Assembly: GCF_029639405.1 (NCBI RefSeq)
Contig: NZ_CP121274.1
Location: forward strand, 1,302,001 to 1,366,000
Source: Microbacterium proteolyticum
GTDB taxonomy: Bacteria > Actinomycetota > Actinomycetes > Actinomycetales > Microbacteriaceae
Reading direction: 5' to 3'
Length of the DNA stretch: 64,000 nucleotides
Shown: in pieces, positions 26,269 to 35,361 of the stretch
Layout: each line of letters begins with the position of its first letter
Position numbering within the stretch: position 1 is the stretch's first letter
Translations under genes and position numbers: made by a program
The notes under the pieces: model-generated
The model's input: only the letters and a program-made list of their open reading frames with translations
The model's database searches: none
What the model was told of the DNA's origin: nothing

Positions 26269-26598
26269 ATGGCGAGACAAGACACCGAGATGCTCAAGGG
26301 GGTGCTCGAGGGCGTCGTCCTGGCCGTCCTCTCGCGCCGTCCGGCGTACGGGTACGAGATCACCGCCGACCTCCGCGAGCGGGGGTTCACCGACCTCGCC
26401 GAGGGCACGGTCTACGCGATCCTCGTCCGCATCGAGCAGCGGGATCTCGTCGACGTCGAGAAGGTGGCATCCGAGAAGGGGCCGCCGCGCAAGGTCTTCA
26501 CCCTCAACGACACGGGGCGAGAACAGCTCGCCGAATTCTGGACCACTTGGGGTCTGCTCGCCGACCGGCTCGAGCAGCTCCGCGACGAAGGGAACTGA
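26269..26598 (+). CDS. PadR-family transcriptional regulator
   Basis: A 109-residue PadR regulator (N-terminal winged helix with the conserved PAYGYEI and EGTVYAIL segments, short C-terminal helix). Members of this subfamily repress an adjacent multidrug or peptide ABC exporter and are relieved by its substrates. GAGGAG lies 6 bases before the ATG. It heads a four-gene operon with DUF1048, ATPase and permease. Confidence 0.9.
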   Translation: MARQDTEMLKGVLEGVVLAVLSRRPAYGYEITADLRERGFTDLAEGTVYAILVRIEQRDLVDVEKVASEKGPPRKVFTLNDTGREQLAEFWTTWGLLADRLEQLRDEGN

Positions 26599-26599
26599 C

Positions 26600-26959
26600 A
26601 TGGCCTGGTACGAGAAGATCATCGGCGACCTGGGCGCCAAGAAGCAGTGGCGGGAGTACCGACGCCGCCTCGACGCCCTGCCGGCCCCTTACCGGCAGGC
26701 GGGCCGCGCGCTCGAACGCTACGTGCTCAACCTCGGGCCGAGCGACGACAGCGACGCGCTGATCCGCATGGTGACCGACCTCGCCGACCTGCTCGAGCAG
26801 GCGGCCGCGGCCGAGACGCCCATCCGCGACCTGACGGGTGCCGACCCGTCGGTGTTCGCCGAGGAGTTCATGGCGAACTACGGCGACGGCAGTTGGATCG
26901 GACGCGAGCGGGCGCGCCTCGCCCGCGCGATCGACGAGGCGGCGCAGTCGCCGGGCTGA
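26600..26959 (+). CDS. DUF1048 family protein
   Basis: A 119-residue helical protein of the DUF1048 family, which regularly follows a PadR gene; the start MAWYEKIIGDLGAKKQWREY is typical. It begins 1 base after the padR stop. The family's molecular role is not established; constant pairing with PadR and ABC exporters suggests a regulatory or accessory part. Confidence 0.8.
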   Translation: MAWYEKIIGDLGAKKQWREYRRRLDALPAPYRQAGRALERYVLNLGPSDDSDALIRMVTDLADLLEQAAAAETPIRDLTGADPSVFAEEFMANYGDGSWIGRERARLARAIDEAAQSPG

Positions 26960-27050
26960 AGGCCCTCTCCCGCACGCGTCCTCCGGAACCGGCTGGCCGG
27001 AGGCGATGGCCTCGTGCGCCCTCCGGCCGGAACACGACGAGAGGAACACC

Positions 27051-27839
27051 ATGCCCATCACCGATACCGGTCCCGCCATCCGCGTGCGGAACCTCACCAA
27101 GTCGTACGGCGACGTCCGCGTCCTCGACGGCCTCGACCTCGACGTCGAGCGCGGCACGATCGTCGCGCTCCTCGGCTCCAACGGCGCCGGCAAGACGACG
27201 GCCGTCCGGATCCTGTCGACCCTGCTCCGCGCCGACGGCGGAACAGCGGTCGTCGACGGAGCCGACGTCGCGACCCAGGCCGCCCGCGTCCGGGCCTCCA
27301 TCAGCCTCACGGGGCAGTTCGCCGCCGTCGACGAGGTCCTGACCGGGCGCGAGAATCTCACGCTCGTCGGCCGCCTGCGTCACCTGCCCGACCCCGCCCG
27401 GGTGGCCGACGCGCTGCTCGAACGCTTTTCGCTGACGGATGCCGCGCGCCGGGCGGCATCCACGTATTCCGGTGGAATGCGCCGGCGCCTCGACATCGCG
27501 ATGAGCCTCGTCGGTGAGCCGGCCGTGGTCTTCCTCGACGAGCCGACGACGGGGCTCGACCCGCAGGCACGCCTGGAGGTGTGGGATGCCGTGCGCTCCC
27601 TCGCCGCGTCCGGCACCACCGTGCTGCTCACGACGCAGTACCTCGACGAGGCCGAACACCTCGCCGACCGCATCGCGATCCTGCACGCTGGACGCATCAT
27701 CGCCGAGGGGACGCTCGCGGAGCTGCGCGCGCTGTTCCCGCCGACGACCGTGGAGTACGTCGAGAAGCAGCCCACCCTCGAGGAGATCTTCCTCGCCATC
27801 GTCGGCTCCGCCGGCCCGCTCGCCGAGGAGGAATCATGA
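27051..27839 (+). CDS. DrrA-type ABC exporter ATP-binding protein
   Basis: A 262-residue ATPase with Walker A GSNGAGKTT (residues 42-50), signature STYSGGMRRRLD, Walker B VVFLDEPTTGLD and the DrrA-like C-terminus EYVEKQPTLEEIFLAI. It powers the permease encoded next, which it overlaps by 4 bases (ATGA). Homologues export daunorubicin-like drugs. The frame is open far upstream, but the ATG with GAGG nearby gives the normal start. Confidence 0.92.
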   Translation: MPITDTGPAIRVRNLTKSYGDVRVLDGLDLDVERGTIVALLGSNGAGKTTAVRILSTLLRADGGTAVVDGADVATQAARVRASISLTGQFAAVDEVLTGRENLTLVGRLRHLPDPARVADALLERFSLTDAARRAASTYSGGMRRRLDIAMSLVGEPAVVFLDEPTTGLDPQARLEVWDAVRSLAASGTTVLLTTQYLDEAEHLADRIAILHAGRIIAEGTLAELRALFPPTTVEYVEKQPTLEEIFLAIVGSAGPLAEEES

Positions 27840-28597
27840 CCACCCACGCCCTGTCCGACACCGCCGTCCTGACCGGCCGGTCGCTCCGGCACATCCTCCG
27901 CAGCCCCGACACGATCGTGACGACCGCGATCATGCCGGTCGCGATCATGCTGCTGTTCGTCTTCGTCCTGGGCGGCGCGGTCGACACGGGCGGCACCGCG
28001 TACGTGGACTTCCTGCTGCCTGGCATCCTGCTGATCACCGTGGCATCCGGAATCGCGTACACCGCGTACCGGGTGTTCCTGGACGTGCGCGGCGGGATCG
28101 TCGACCGGCTGCGGTCGATGCCCATCGCGCCGGCGAGCGTGCTGTGGGGACACGTCCTCACGTCGCTGCTGGCGAACGCGGTGTCGCTCGCCCTGGTGAT
28201 CGGCGTGGCGCTGCTCGTCGGCTTCCGATCGGGCGCGTCGTTCGGCGCCTGGCTGGGGGTCGTCGGCATCCTGATGGCGTACACGCTCGCCCTCACGTGG
28301 GTGGCGGTGATCGCCGGCCTCGCGGCGAAGACCATCGACGGTGCCAGCGCGTTCAGCTACCCGCTGATCTTCCTGCCCTTCGTCAGCTCGGCGTTCGCGC
28401 CCACCGACACCATGCCCGGTCCCGTGCGCTGGTTCGCCGAGAACCAGCCTGTGACGTCCCTGGTGGATGCCATCCGCGCCCTGCTCGCGCAGCAGCCCGT
28501 CGGCACGGCGGTCTGGATCGCGCTGGCCTGGTGCGTCGGCATCCTCGCGGTCGCGTGGGCGATCGCGGTGGCGCTGTTCCGGCGGTCGGGCCGCTGA
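27836..28597 (+). CDS. DrrB-type ABC-2 permease
   Basis: A 253-residue ABC-2 permease with six helices and the segment FLLPGILLITVASG typical of DrrB. With the preceding ATPase it would form a drug or lipid exporter under PadR control. It ends 60 bases before palindrome copy 4. Confidence 0.9.
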   Translation: MTTHALSDTAVLTGRSLRHILRSPDTIVTTAIMPVAIMLLFVFVLGGAVDTGGTAYVDFLLPGILLITVASGIAYTAYRVFLDVRGGIVDRLRSMPIAPASVLWGHVLTSLLANAVSLALVIGVALLVGFRSGASFGAWLGVVGILMAYTLALTWVAVIAGLAAKTIDGASAFSYPLIFLPFVSSAFAPTDTMPGPVRWFAENQPVTSLVDAIRALLAQQPVGTAVWIALAWCVGILAVAWAIAVALFRRSGR

Positions 28598-28657
28598 CGT
28601 CGGAGTCGGTGCCCCCGCCCGTCGCGCCGGGTGGGGGCGGTGCCGCAACCCCGGTTC

Positions 28658-28710
28658 AGTGTCCAAGACACGCGGGTCGCCTCGCGCGGCATCCGCGTGT
28701 CTTGGACACT
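28658..28710. repeat. 53-bp palindrome, family A, copy 4
   Basis: Arms AGTGTCCAAGACACGCGG and complement, loop GTCGCCTCGCGCGGCAT. Lies between the ABC permease and arfB, both on the plus strand, where a terminator would be expected. Confidence 0.9.
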
Positions 28711-28810
28711 CGGCAGGTCTGGACGGGGACCGACCGGATGCCAGCGCCCGGGCGGCGCCCGGAGGCGGGTTCGGCCGGAGTTGTGCGCACAGACCGCGCA
28801 TGATGGAACC

Positions 28811-29248
28811 ATGCCCGCTTCCGACGGACCCGACGTGCGCGTCAGCGCCGGACTCGTGATCCCGGCGTCGGAGCTGTCGTGGCGGTTCTCGCGCTCGTCG
28901 GGCCCGGGCGGACAGGGCGTGAACACCACCGACTCCCGCGTGGAGCTGATGTGGGATGCCGCCGGCTCGGCGGTGCTGTCACGGGTGCAGCGCGAGCGTC
29001 TTCTCGAGCGACTGGGTGATCGCCTGGTCGGCGGGGTGCTGACGATCGCGGCGTCCGAGCATCGGGCCCAGCTGCGCAACCGCGACGCCGCGCGCGCCCG
29101 ACTCGCCGCGCTCGTGGGCGAGGCCGTGCGAGCACCCGCGCCCCCGCGTCGGGCGACTCGGCCGACCCGCGGTTCTCAGGAGCGTCGCCTGCAGGCCAAA
29201 CAGCGCCGTACCGATGTGAAGAGGATGCGTCGACGCCCCTCCGATTGA
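28811..29248 (+). CDS. arfB: ArfB peptidyl-tRNA hydrolase (ribosome rescue)
   Basis: A 145-residue class-I release-factor-like protein with the catalytic GGQ (residues 33-35, in SGPGGQGVN) and a basic C-terminal tail rich in Lys and Arg. ArfB frees ribosomes stalled on messages without a stop codon by hydrolysing peptidyl-tRNA. It is monocistronic, with a hairpin terminator following. Confidence 0.92.
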   Translation: MPASDGPDVRVSAGLVIPASELSWRFSRSSGPGGQGVNTTDSRVELMWDAAGSAVLSRVQRERLLERLGDRLVGGVLTIAASEHRAQLRNRDAARARLAALVGEAVRAPAPPRRATRPTRGSQERRLQAKQRRTDVKRMRRRPSD

Positions 29249-29277
29249 GGTCGAGCGACCCGGATACCGCGGGCGCG

Positions 29278-29300
29278 GCCCCCGCCCGTGCGGCGGGGGC
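29278..29300. terminator. bidirectional hairpin terminator
   Basis: Stem GCCCCCGCC / GGCGGGGGC with a 5-nt loop, between the convergent arfB and CPBP protease genes. Confidence 0.55.
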
Positions 29301-29308
29301 GCCCCGGG

Positions 29309-30196
29309 TCAGGCCTCCGCGCGGACGCGGGCGGGCTCGTCGGCCTCGGCGCGCCCGTGGGCGTCGCCCCGCGTGACGATGAGCAGGACGATGGCCCACA
29401 CCACGTACGCGAACGTGCCCGCGGTCGCCACCAGGTTGGCGGTGTTGACCGACGCGTTCGTGCCGTCGTCGATGCCGCCCGAGGCCAGGATCGTCGTCGG
29501 GTCGGTCAGCGCGTGGAGGAGGATCGGCCATATGAGCGACCCGCCCGTGCGCAGCGTCGCGTACATGCAGATCCCGAAGGCGAAGGTGTAGACGACCGTG
29601 GGGCCCACGATCGCGAAGCTCTGCCCGGTGAACAGGTTCGACAGGTGCAGCAACGCGAAGATGAGCGAGGAGAGGGTCATGACCGCCCACTCGCGGTACC
29701 CGTGGCGTCGGAGCATCGTGACGCCCATGCCGCGGGTGAGGAACTCCTCCGAGAACCCGACGAACAGCCCGGCGATCAAGACCGCGACGACGACCGCCGC
29801 CCCGTACCGGCCGTACTCGATGCCGATGAAGTGGAACACGATCGGTACGAGGATGAGGATCGGTCCGAGCCAGAACCACCACTTGCGTCCGACCGGCTGA
29901 CGTCCGAACAGCGGACGCGGCAGCCACCCGATGCTGGCCGCGATGCTCACCAGGATGATCGAGCCGACGAGCGGTTGCACCCCGATGGAGATGAAAGCTC
30001 CCAGCGGCGTGGCGAAGATGTCGTCACCCTGCACGAGGCCGCCGAGGACCGGACGCAGAGCGAGGCCGACGAGGTTGTACAGCGCGATGTAGATCGCCGC
30101 CATCAGGACGGCGCGCCACCATCCGCCCCGGTTCCAGAATCGCTGCCAGCCGTTCGTGCCGATGGTCTCGCGGTCGCCGGTCGAGGTCGCGCTCAC
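29309..30196 (-). CDS. CPBP-family intramembrane metalloprotease
   Basis: A 295-residue membrane protein with about eight helices and the CPBP (CAAX protease/bacteriocin-processing) motifs: EE at residues 150-151 in FSEEFLTRG, then HLSNLF and a C-terminal HALTD. These would coordinate zinc in the membrane. Bacterial members serve in bacteriocin immunity or processing, but many have no known substrate. The GTG overlaps the stop of the preceding gene (GTGA), making a three-gene operon. Confidence 0.85.
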   Translation of the reverse strand: MSATSTGDRETIGTNGWQRFWNRGGWWRAVLMAAIYIALYNLVGLALRPVLGGLVQGDDIFATPLGAFISIGVQPLVGSIILVSIAASIGWLPRPLFGRQPVGRKWWFWLGPILILVPIVFHFIGIEYGRYGAAVVVAVLIAGLFVGFSEEFLTRGMGVTMLRRHGYREWAVMTLSSLIFALLHLSNLFTGQSFAIVGPTVVYTFAFGICMYATLRTGGSLIWPILLHALTDPTTILASGGIDDGTNASVNTANLVATAGTFAYVVWAIVLLIVTRGDAHGRAEADEPARVRAEA

Positions 30197-30570
30197 GCGA
30201 AGAACCGGTTCGCTCGGGCCGTGTAGAGCAGCGCGATCCCGATGCCGGCCAGGACGATCGTGATGATCGCGCCGACCAGCACGTTCGCATCCTGGTGGGT
30301 CGCCGCCTGGAGGATGGAACTCAGGATGCTGAGCCCGAGGGATGCCGTGACGATGACGCGGGCGATGCGGTTCGCGCCGAAGAGACCGAAGCTCACCAGC
30401 AACGTGATGACCCCCACGACGATCCCGATCCATGCCGACGGCACGGAGACGCCCGCCGGAGCGATGGCTCCGGTGAGGATCAGGATCGAAAGGCCGATTT
30501 GGAGGACGGCGGTGATCCAGGCGATGACGGCGACGAGTGTCACGCCCCCCGGACGGTCGTTGTAGGCCAT
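30193..30570 (-). CDS. four-helix membrane protein of unknown function
   Basis: A 125-residue protein with four hydrophobic helices and few polar loops, starting MAYNDRPGGVTLVAVIAW. Small actinobacterial membrane proteins with this opening are common and uncharacterised. It overlaps the gene before it by one base (TGATG) and the CPBP gene by four, so the three are probably made together. Confidence 0.7.
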   Translation of the reverse strand: MAYNDRPGGVTLVAVIAWITAVLQIGLSILILTGAIAPAGVSVPSAWIGIVVGVITLLVSFGLFGANRIARVIVTASLGLSILSSILQAATHQDANVLVGAIITIVLAGIGIALLYTARANRFFA

Positions 30571-31052
30571 CAGTGCGCATCCTTTCCGAGTTCGGCGAGA
30601 AGCTCGTTGAGCCCGAGGCCGCCGATGGTCTGGGCTTCGAACTCGAGCGTGGTGCCGGTGGTCGTGTCGGTGAGCTCGATCACGCGGACCGTGCCGCTGT
30701 GCCGCGTGCGGACCTCGAGGTCGGCGCGCGCGATGTGCGCGACGGGGTGCAGGTGCTTCCAGCCGCCGACGATGCCGGTGGATTGCCGACCGAGCACGTG
30801 GAGCTTCGATTCGGACACGGCCAGGACGATGGAGGGGTAGCTCCCGTGCGAAGCGCTCTGCGCCCGTTGGGCCAGCATCCCGCCCGCGACGCCCCAGGCC
30901 GTCTGATTGTCGCCTCCCGCGCTGACGCCGATGACGGAGCCGATGAGGCCCGCCTTCGTCGAACCACGCGGCATGACCACGGCGACGTCGATGATCTGAT
31001 CATCGGGCACGACCGCCTGGGCGCCTTCCCGTGCGTGCTCTTCTCGTGACAT
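30570..31052 (-). CDS. uncharacterised 160-residue soluble protein
   Basis: No family recognised. The middle contains a Gly/Ala-rich weakly hydrophobic segment (about residues 35-65), followed by alternating strands (SKLHVLGRQ, ADLEVRTRH, VRVIELTDTTTG) that suggest a beta-barrel of PH-like type. It heads the operon with the four-helix protein and the CPBP protease. AAGGAG precedes the ATG. Confidence 0.65.
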   Translation of the reverse strand: MSREEHAREGAQAVVPDDQIIDVAVVMPRGSTKAGLIGSVIGVSAGGDNQTAWGVAGGMLAQRAQSASHGSYPSIVLAVSESKLHVLGRQSTGIVGGWKHLHPVAHIARADLEVRTRHSGTVRVIELTDTTTGTTLEFEAQTIGGLGLNELLAELGKDAH

Positions 31053-31079
31053 TTCCGACTCCTTCGTATCCCTTTCAGG

Positions 31080-31122
31080 ACAGTACCGAGAGAGTTCGTT
31101 ATGAGACAAGTGCGAACAGTAC
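31080..31122 (-). promoter_or_regulatory. repeat elements in the promoter of the 160-residue protein operon
   Basis: Two direct ACAGTAC words (31080-31086 and 31116-31122) flank an inverted repeat GTTCG-N14-CGAAC (31094-31117). The double MarR protein encoded next door is a candidate binder, although no direct link is visible. Confidence 0.35.
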
Positions 31123-31150
31123 GCGGCTCTAACAAACCGAGCGTGGAGTC

Positions 31151-31960
31151 TCAGGCCGTCCGCCAGGCCGCGAGTTCGGCGAAGAGCGCCGCGAGCGACG
31201 CGGACTCCTGTTCGATCCCGAAGGCGACGGCCCCGACGGCCTCGAACCCTGCGGGCGTCGCCCGGATCACGACGGCCCGCCGATCCTCGGGCACGGTGCC
31301 GCGCACGCGAGCGACGAAACCCTTCGCGCACAGCTGGTCCACGACGTGCGAGGCTCCCGCCGCCGAGAGTTCCAGCGGACCCGCGAGCTCGCTCGGCCGT
31401 ACCCCGTCCTGCATCGCGATCAGGACCAGCCCAGCCCGTTGGCGCGCCGCCAGCTTCCCCCTCGTCGCGGCTGCCGGCATGTACCGGACCAGGCGGGCGC
31501 CCGCCTCGCAGATGCGCAGGAGGAGGTCGAGAGCGTCGGCGGGCGAGACGGGAGGCGACGACGGAGCCGGCGTCGCCATTCTGTCGCTGATGGCGCGGGC
31601 GATGTCGGTGCTCGCGGAGAAGAACGCGGTGGTCTCCCGGTGAAGGGTCAGGGCCCTCTCCTCGCCGGCGGCGGTCAGGGCGACCTCCACGGCCCGCGCG
31701 TCCGTCGCGGCCGCGCGCGTGACGACCAGGTCCTCCTTCTGCAGCCGCAGGATGAGACGCGAGACTGCACGGCGTCCGAGCCCGCTGACGTCCGCGATGC
31801 GACGGGTGGTGACGATCCGCTCGGAGGCGAGCAGGACGAGCGCGATGATCTCCTCGATCTCGGCCCAGCTCGTGCCGAAGACGGCGTCGACGACCCGTGT
31901 CATCCGGTCGTTGAAGTCGCCCAGCAATCCGATCGCGCGCCCGCGCGCCTCGTCATCCAC
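31151..31960 (-). CDS. tandem double MarR-type regulator
   Basis: A 269-residue protein, almost twice a normal MarR. Two winged-helix units are visible: about residues 35-110 (SGLGRRAVSRLILRLQKEDL) and about 170-250 (LELSAAGASHVVDQLCAKGF, then the wing VPEDRRAVVIRATPAG). Ordinary MarR proteins dimerise; this one may form the dimer within a single chain. It ends 98 bases before the 160-residue protein operon on the same strand and could regulate it. Ligand unknown. Confidence 0.75.
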   Translation of the reverse strand: MDDEARGRAIGLLGDFNDRMTRVVDAVFGTSWAEIEEIIALVLLASERIVTTRRIADVSGLGRRAVSRLILRLQKEDLVVTRAAATDARAVEVALTAAGEERALTLHRETTAFFSASTDIARAISDRMATPAPSSPPVSPADALDLLLRICEAGARLVRYMPAAATRGKLAARQRAGLVLIAMQDGVRPSELAGPLELSAAGASHVVDQLCAKGFVARVRGTVPEDRRAVVIRATPAGFEAVGAVAFGIEQESASLAALFAELAAWRTA

Positions 31961-31977
31961 TCCTGCGCTCGCTCCTC

Positions 31978-32012
31978 CCCCTCCCGGTATCCAATCAGGA
32001 TCGCGGGAGGGG
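31978..32012. terminator. hairpin terminator after the APC permease
   Basis: Perfect 9-bp stem CCCCTCCCG / CGGGAGGGG with a 17-nt loop between the permease stop and the double MarR start, both on the minus strand. Confidence 0.45.
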
Positions 32013-32040
32013 TGCCTGCGCGTTCACCCGGCTCGGGTGC

Positions 32041-34128
32041 TCAGGATGCCGGGGAGTTCGGCGCCTTCCCGCGGTGCGCGGGCACCTCGGCGACGGGCTG
32101 GCCACCGCGCTGCTGGCCCGGGAGCGGACGCGAGCGCCGGCCGTAGATGAGCTCCGACGAGTCGAGCAGCCACGGGACGAGCGTGATCGAGACGCCGTGC
32201 ACGAGCATCAGCTGCTGCGCGAGGCGACGCGATCGGCGGTTGTGGAGGATCGACTCCCACCAGTGGCCCACGATGAACTGCGGCAGATAGACCGTGACGA
32301 CGGCCGAGCCGTGCTTCTCGCGGTAGCTCTTGATGAAGGTCGTGACCGGTGACGTGTACGTGCGGTACGGCGATTCGATGATGACGAGCGGGATGGGCAT
32401 GTCGTGCGCCGCCCACTCCTTCTGCAGGCCCGCGGCATCCTCCTCGGTGATCGCCACGTGCACCGCGAGCGTCTTGTCGTGCTTGGCGGCGAGGGCGTAG
32501 TCGATCGCCTTCATGACCGGCTTCTGCAGACGGTTCACGAGGATGATCGCGACGTCGCCCGACGAGCCGAAGTGCACGTCGTCGTCCATGCGGATCTCGT
32601 GCTCGACGTCGCGGTAGTAGCGGTTCACGCCGAGCATGAGCGTCGCGAGGATCGGGATCGCGATGAACACCAGCCACGCGCCGTGCGTGAACTTCGTGAT
32701 CGTGACGATGAGGAGCACGAGCACGGTGAGCGAGGCGCCGAGGGAGTTGATCCACAGGCCCGTGATCGCGGAGCGTCGCTCGTACCGCGCGCTCTGCTGC
32801 CGCGCCGCCTCGGGCGACAGCGCGCGAAGGCCGGCCAACGTGCGGCGCCAATGGCGGACCATGCCGATCTGCCCCAGCGAGAACGACACGAACACGCCGA
32901 TGATGTACAGCTGGATCAGGGTCGTCAGGTTCGCCTGGTAGACGATCAGCACGCCGATCGCGACGATGCCGAGGATCACCATGCCGTTGGAGTAGACGAG
33001 ACGGTCACCGCGGGTGTTCAGCGCCTTGGGGGCGTAGCCGTCGCGCGCGAGCACGGCACCCAGCAGCGGGAAGCCGTTGAACGCGGTGTTCGCCGCGAGC
33101 AGGAGCACGCACGCGGTCGCGGCCTGGATGATGAAGAACGGGATGCTGCCCATGCCGAACGTGGCGGCGGCCACCTGCGCCATGAGGCTCGGCTGCGGGA
33201 GCGTGCAGTCGAAGCCGATGAGGTTGCAGGGGTTCTCTGCGTAGTGCACGCCGGAGAGCAGGGCGAGGAGCGTCAGCCCGACGAACAGGGCGATGGCGAT
33301 GCCGCCCATGAGCGTGAGGGTCGTCTGGGCGTTGCGGATCTTGGGCTTGCGGAACGCCGGCACGCCGTTCGAGACGGCCTCGACGCCGGTCAGTGCGGAA
33401 CAGCCGCTCGAGAACGCGCGCAGGACGAGAAGGATGAGCGCTGCTTGGGTGAGCGATTCCGCCTGCACCCCGTAGGCGGCGCTGGAGGCCTCCGGCACGT
33501 CGCCGAGCACGGCGCGACCGAGGCCGACGACGATCATGATGCCGACCGACCCGATGAACAGGTACGTCGGGATCGCGAAGACCGAGGAGGCCTCGCGGAC
33601 GCCGCGGAGGTTGACGATGACGATGAGGATGACGAACCCGACCGCGATCTCGACCCGGAAGGGGTTCAGTTCCGGGAGCGCCGAGATGATGTTGTCGACC
33701 CCGGATGCCACCGACACCGCGACCGTGAGCACGTAGTCCACCAGCAGAGCGGCGGCGACCACGACACCGGGCACCTCGCCGAGGTTCTTGCTGGCGACCT
33801 CGTAGTCGCCACCGCCCGAGGGGTACGCCTTGATGAGCTGCCGGTAGCTCAGGACGACCACGACCAGCAGGATGACGACGGCTGCGGCGACCCAGGGGCT
33901 GAGCGTCAGCAGGGCCGTTCCTCCGATCAGCAGGATCATCAGCAGCTCCTGTGGCGCATAGGCCACGGAGGAGAGTGCGTCGGAGGCGAAGATGGGGAGG
34001 GCCATCTTCTTGGGGAGGAGCTGTTCGTCGAGTTTTTCCGACGTGAGAGGCTCGCCGATCAGGATGCGCTTGGCCATCGGCGTCGGTTCGCCGGGCTCGC
34101 GACTTTCGTCAGTCACGGCGCGCGACAT
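32041..34128 (-). CDS. APC-superfamily permease
   Basis: A 695-residue protein with about 12 helices and the opening KMALPIFASDALSSVAYAPQ found in a large APC subfamily (often annotated amino-acid or potassium/polyamine permease), plus a soluble C-terminal part (about residues 520-690) containing a universal-stress-like fold (HDKTLAVHVAITEEDAAG). The transported compound is unknown; potassium or amino acids are the usual suggestions. The ATG is one of several possible starts; a GTG 9 bases upstream and an ATG 52 bases downstream are alternatives. No c-di-AMP riboswitch is seen in the short leader. Confidence 0.85.
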   Translation of the reverse strand: MSRAVTDESREPGEPTPMAKRILIGEPLTSEKLDEQLLPKKMALPIFASDALSSVAYAPQELLMILLIGGTALLTLSPWVAAAVVILLVVVVLSYRQLIKAYPSGGGDYEVASKNLGEVPGVVVAAALLVDYVLTVAVSVASGVDNIISALPELNPFRVEIAVGFVILIVIVNLRGVREASSVFAIPTYLFIGSVGIMIVVGLGRAVLGDVPEASSAAYGVQAESLTQAALILLVLRAFSSGCSALTGVEAVSNGVPAFRKPKIRNAQTTLTLMGGIAIALFVGLTLLALLSGVHYAENPCNLIGFDCTLPQPSLMAQVAAATFGMGSIPFFIIQAATACVLLLAANTAFNGFPLLGAVLARDGYAPKALNTRGDRLVYSNGMVILGIVAIGVLIVYQANLTTLIQLYIIGVFVSFSLGQIGMVRHWRRTLAGLRALSPEAARQQSARYERRSAITGLWINSLGASLTVLVLLIVTITKFTHGAWLVFIAIPILATLMLGVNRYYRDVEHEIRMDDDVHFGSSGDVAIILVNRLQKPVMKAIDYALAAKHDKTLAVHVAITEEDAAGLQKEWAAHDMPIPLVIIESPYRTYTSPVTTFIKSYREKHGSAVVTVYLPQFIVGHWWESILHNRRSRRLAQQLMLVHGVSITLVPWLLDSSELIYGRRSRPLPGQQRGGQPVAEVPAHRGKAPNSPAS

Positions 34129-34260
34129 TACGCGCACTACCGCCCGTACGCAATCTGACCCGCGGCGCGTTCACCGGCTGGTAGTCATCCGGCGAGGTGC
34201 ACGGGTGACCGTAACGGTGAGAACTCCGTGGCCTCGGGCACTATTCCCTAGGCTCGCCGG

Positions 34261-35361
34261 GTGCACAACATCATCGGATCGGGGAGCCTGGCGATCTTCC
34301 TCGGAGGCGTCGTGGCGTTCCTCGCCTTCGTGCCGTTCGTGGCCGTCAGCTACCGACGGCGCGGGCGGCTGTCGTTCGGCCGGACGCTCCTGTGGGCGGG
34401 CGCGGCGGTGTATTTCTGGGCCATCTGGACGTACACCCTCGTCCCGATGCCCGACAGCGACGCCTACCGCTGCGCGGGGAGGAACCTCCGCCCGTTCCAG
34501 TTCGTGGACGAGATCCGGGATGCCGTCGCCGTGTCGGGGCGGTATCTGACCGATCCGGTCGTGCTGCAGGTCGCGTTGAACGTTCTCCTGTTCGTGCCGC
34601 TCGGATTCTTCCTGCGCGTGCTCGGCGGGCGCGGCATCGTGGTCGCCGGGCTCGTCGGTCTCGCGATCAGCGGAATCATCGAGACGACCCAGCTGACGGG
34701 TGTCTGGGGCGTGTTCCCGTGCGCCTACCGCGTCTTCGACGTCGACGACCTCATCGCCAACACGTCCGGTGCGCTCCTGGGATCCCTCGTCGCGTTCGCC
34801 GTGCCGCGGAAGCACCGCGGACTGGAGAAGTCCCCGGATGCCGAGATCCCCCGTCCCGTCACGCGCGGCCGCCGGGTGCTCGGCATCCTGTGCGACGTGG
34901 TCGGCATCGGACTGCTCGGCTCGGGCGTCGCGGTGGCGCTGCAGGCGGCGCTGGTCCTCCTGTTCGACGACCCGGGACGCACGGGTGACCTCGCCTCGGC
35001 GGTGGGCACGGGCGTCGGCGCCGCCGTGTGGCTCGTCGTGATCCTCGGTACCGGGCGTTCGGTGGGCGACCTCGCCACCCGCGTGCGGTACACGAACGGC
35101 GTCCTGCCGACCTGGCTCGCGCGGGTGCTGCGGTTCCTGACCGGCGCGGGCGCCTACACGGTGCTCGAGGGCCTCCCGGCGCCGTGGTCGCTGCTTTCGG
35201 TGGTGCTCCTCATCGCCACGATCGCGCTGCTGTTCGCGTGGCGCGACGGACGGGGCCTCACCGGCTGGATCGGGCGCCGTCGGCTCGTCGACGACCGCGA
35301 GGGCGTGGTGAGTCCGACCGTGGACGCCGGAGCGGCTCCTCGCGCGGACCACGATCGATGA
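34261..35361 (+). CDS. VanZ-family membrane protein
   Basis: A 366-residue membrane protein. The N-terminal half has the VanZ features (TYTLVPMP, RPFQFVDEIRD, LNVLLFVPLGFFLR, VFDVDDLIANTSGALLG); the C-terminal half carries additional helices resembling RDD proteins. VanZ relatives are linked to teicoplanin or lipid-directed antimicrobial resistance, but most are uncharacterised. GTG start, divergent from the APC permease. Monocistronic. Confidence 0.85.
   Translation: MHNIIGSGSLAIFLGGVVAFLAFVPFVAVSYRRRGRLSFGRTLLWAGAAVYFWAIWTYTLVPMPDSDAYRCAGRNLRPFQFVDEIRDAVAVSGRYLTDPVVLQVALNVLLFVPLGFFLRVLGGRGIVVAGLVGLAISGIIETTQLTGVWGVFPCAYRVFDVDDLIANTSGALLGSLVAFAVPRKHRGLEKSPDAEIPRPVTRGRRVLGILCDVVGIGLLGSGVAVALQAALVLLFDDPGRTGDLASAVGTGVGAAVWLVVILGTGRSVGDLATRVRYTNGVLPTWLARVLRFLTGAGAYTVLEGLPAPWSLLSVVLLIATIALLFAWRDGRGLTGWIGRRRLVDDREGVVSPTVDAGAAPRADHDR

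Noticed and set aside
34129..34260. c-di-AMP (ydaO-type) riboswitch before the APC permease
   Set aside because: The leader is only about 130 bases, shared with a divergent gene, and none of the conserved riboswitch elements could be recognised.
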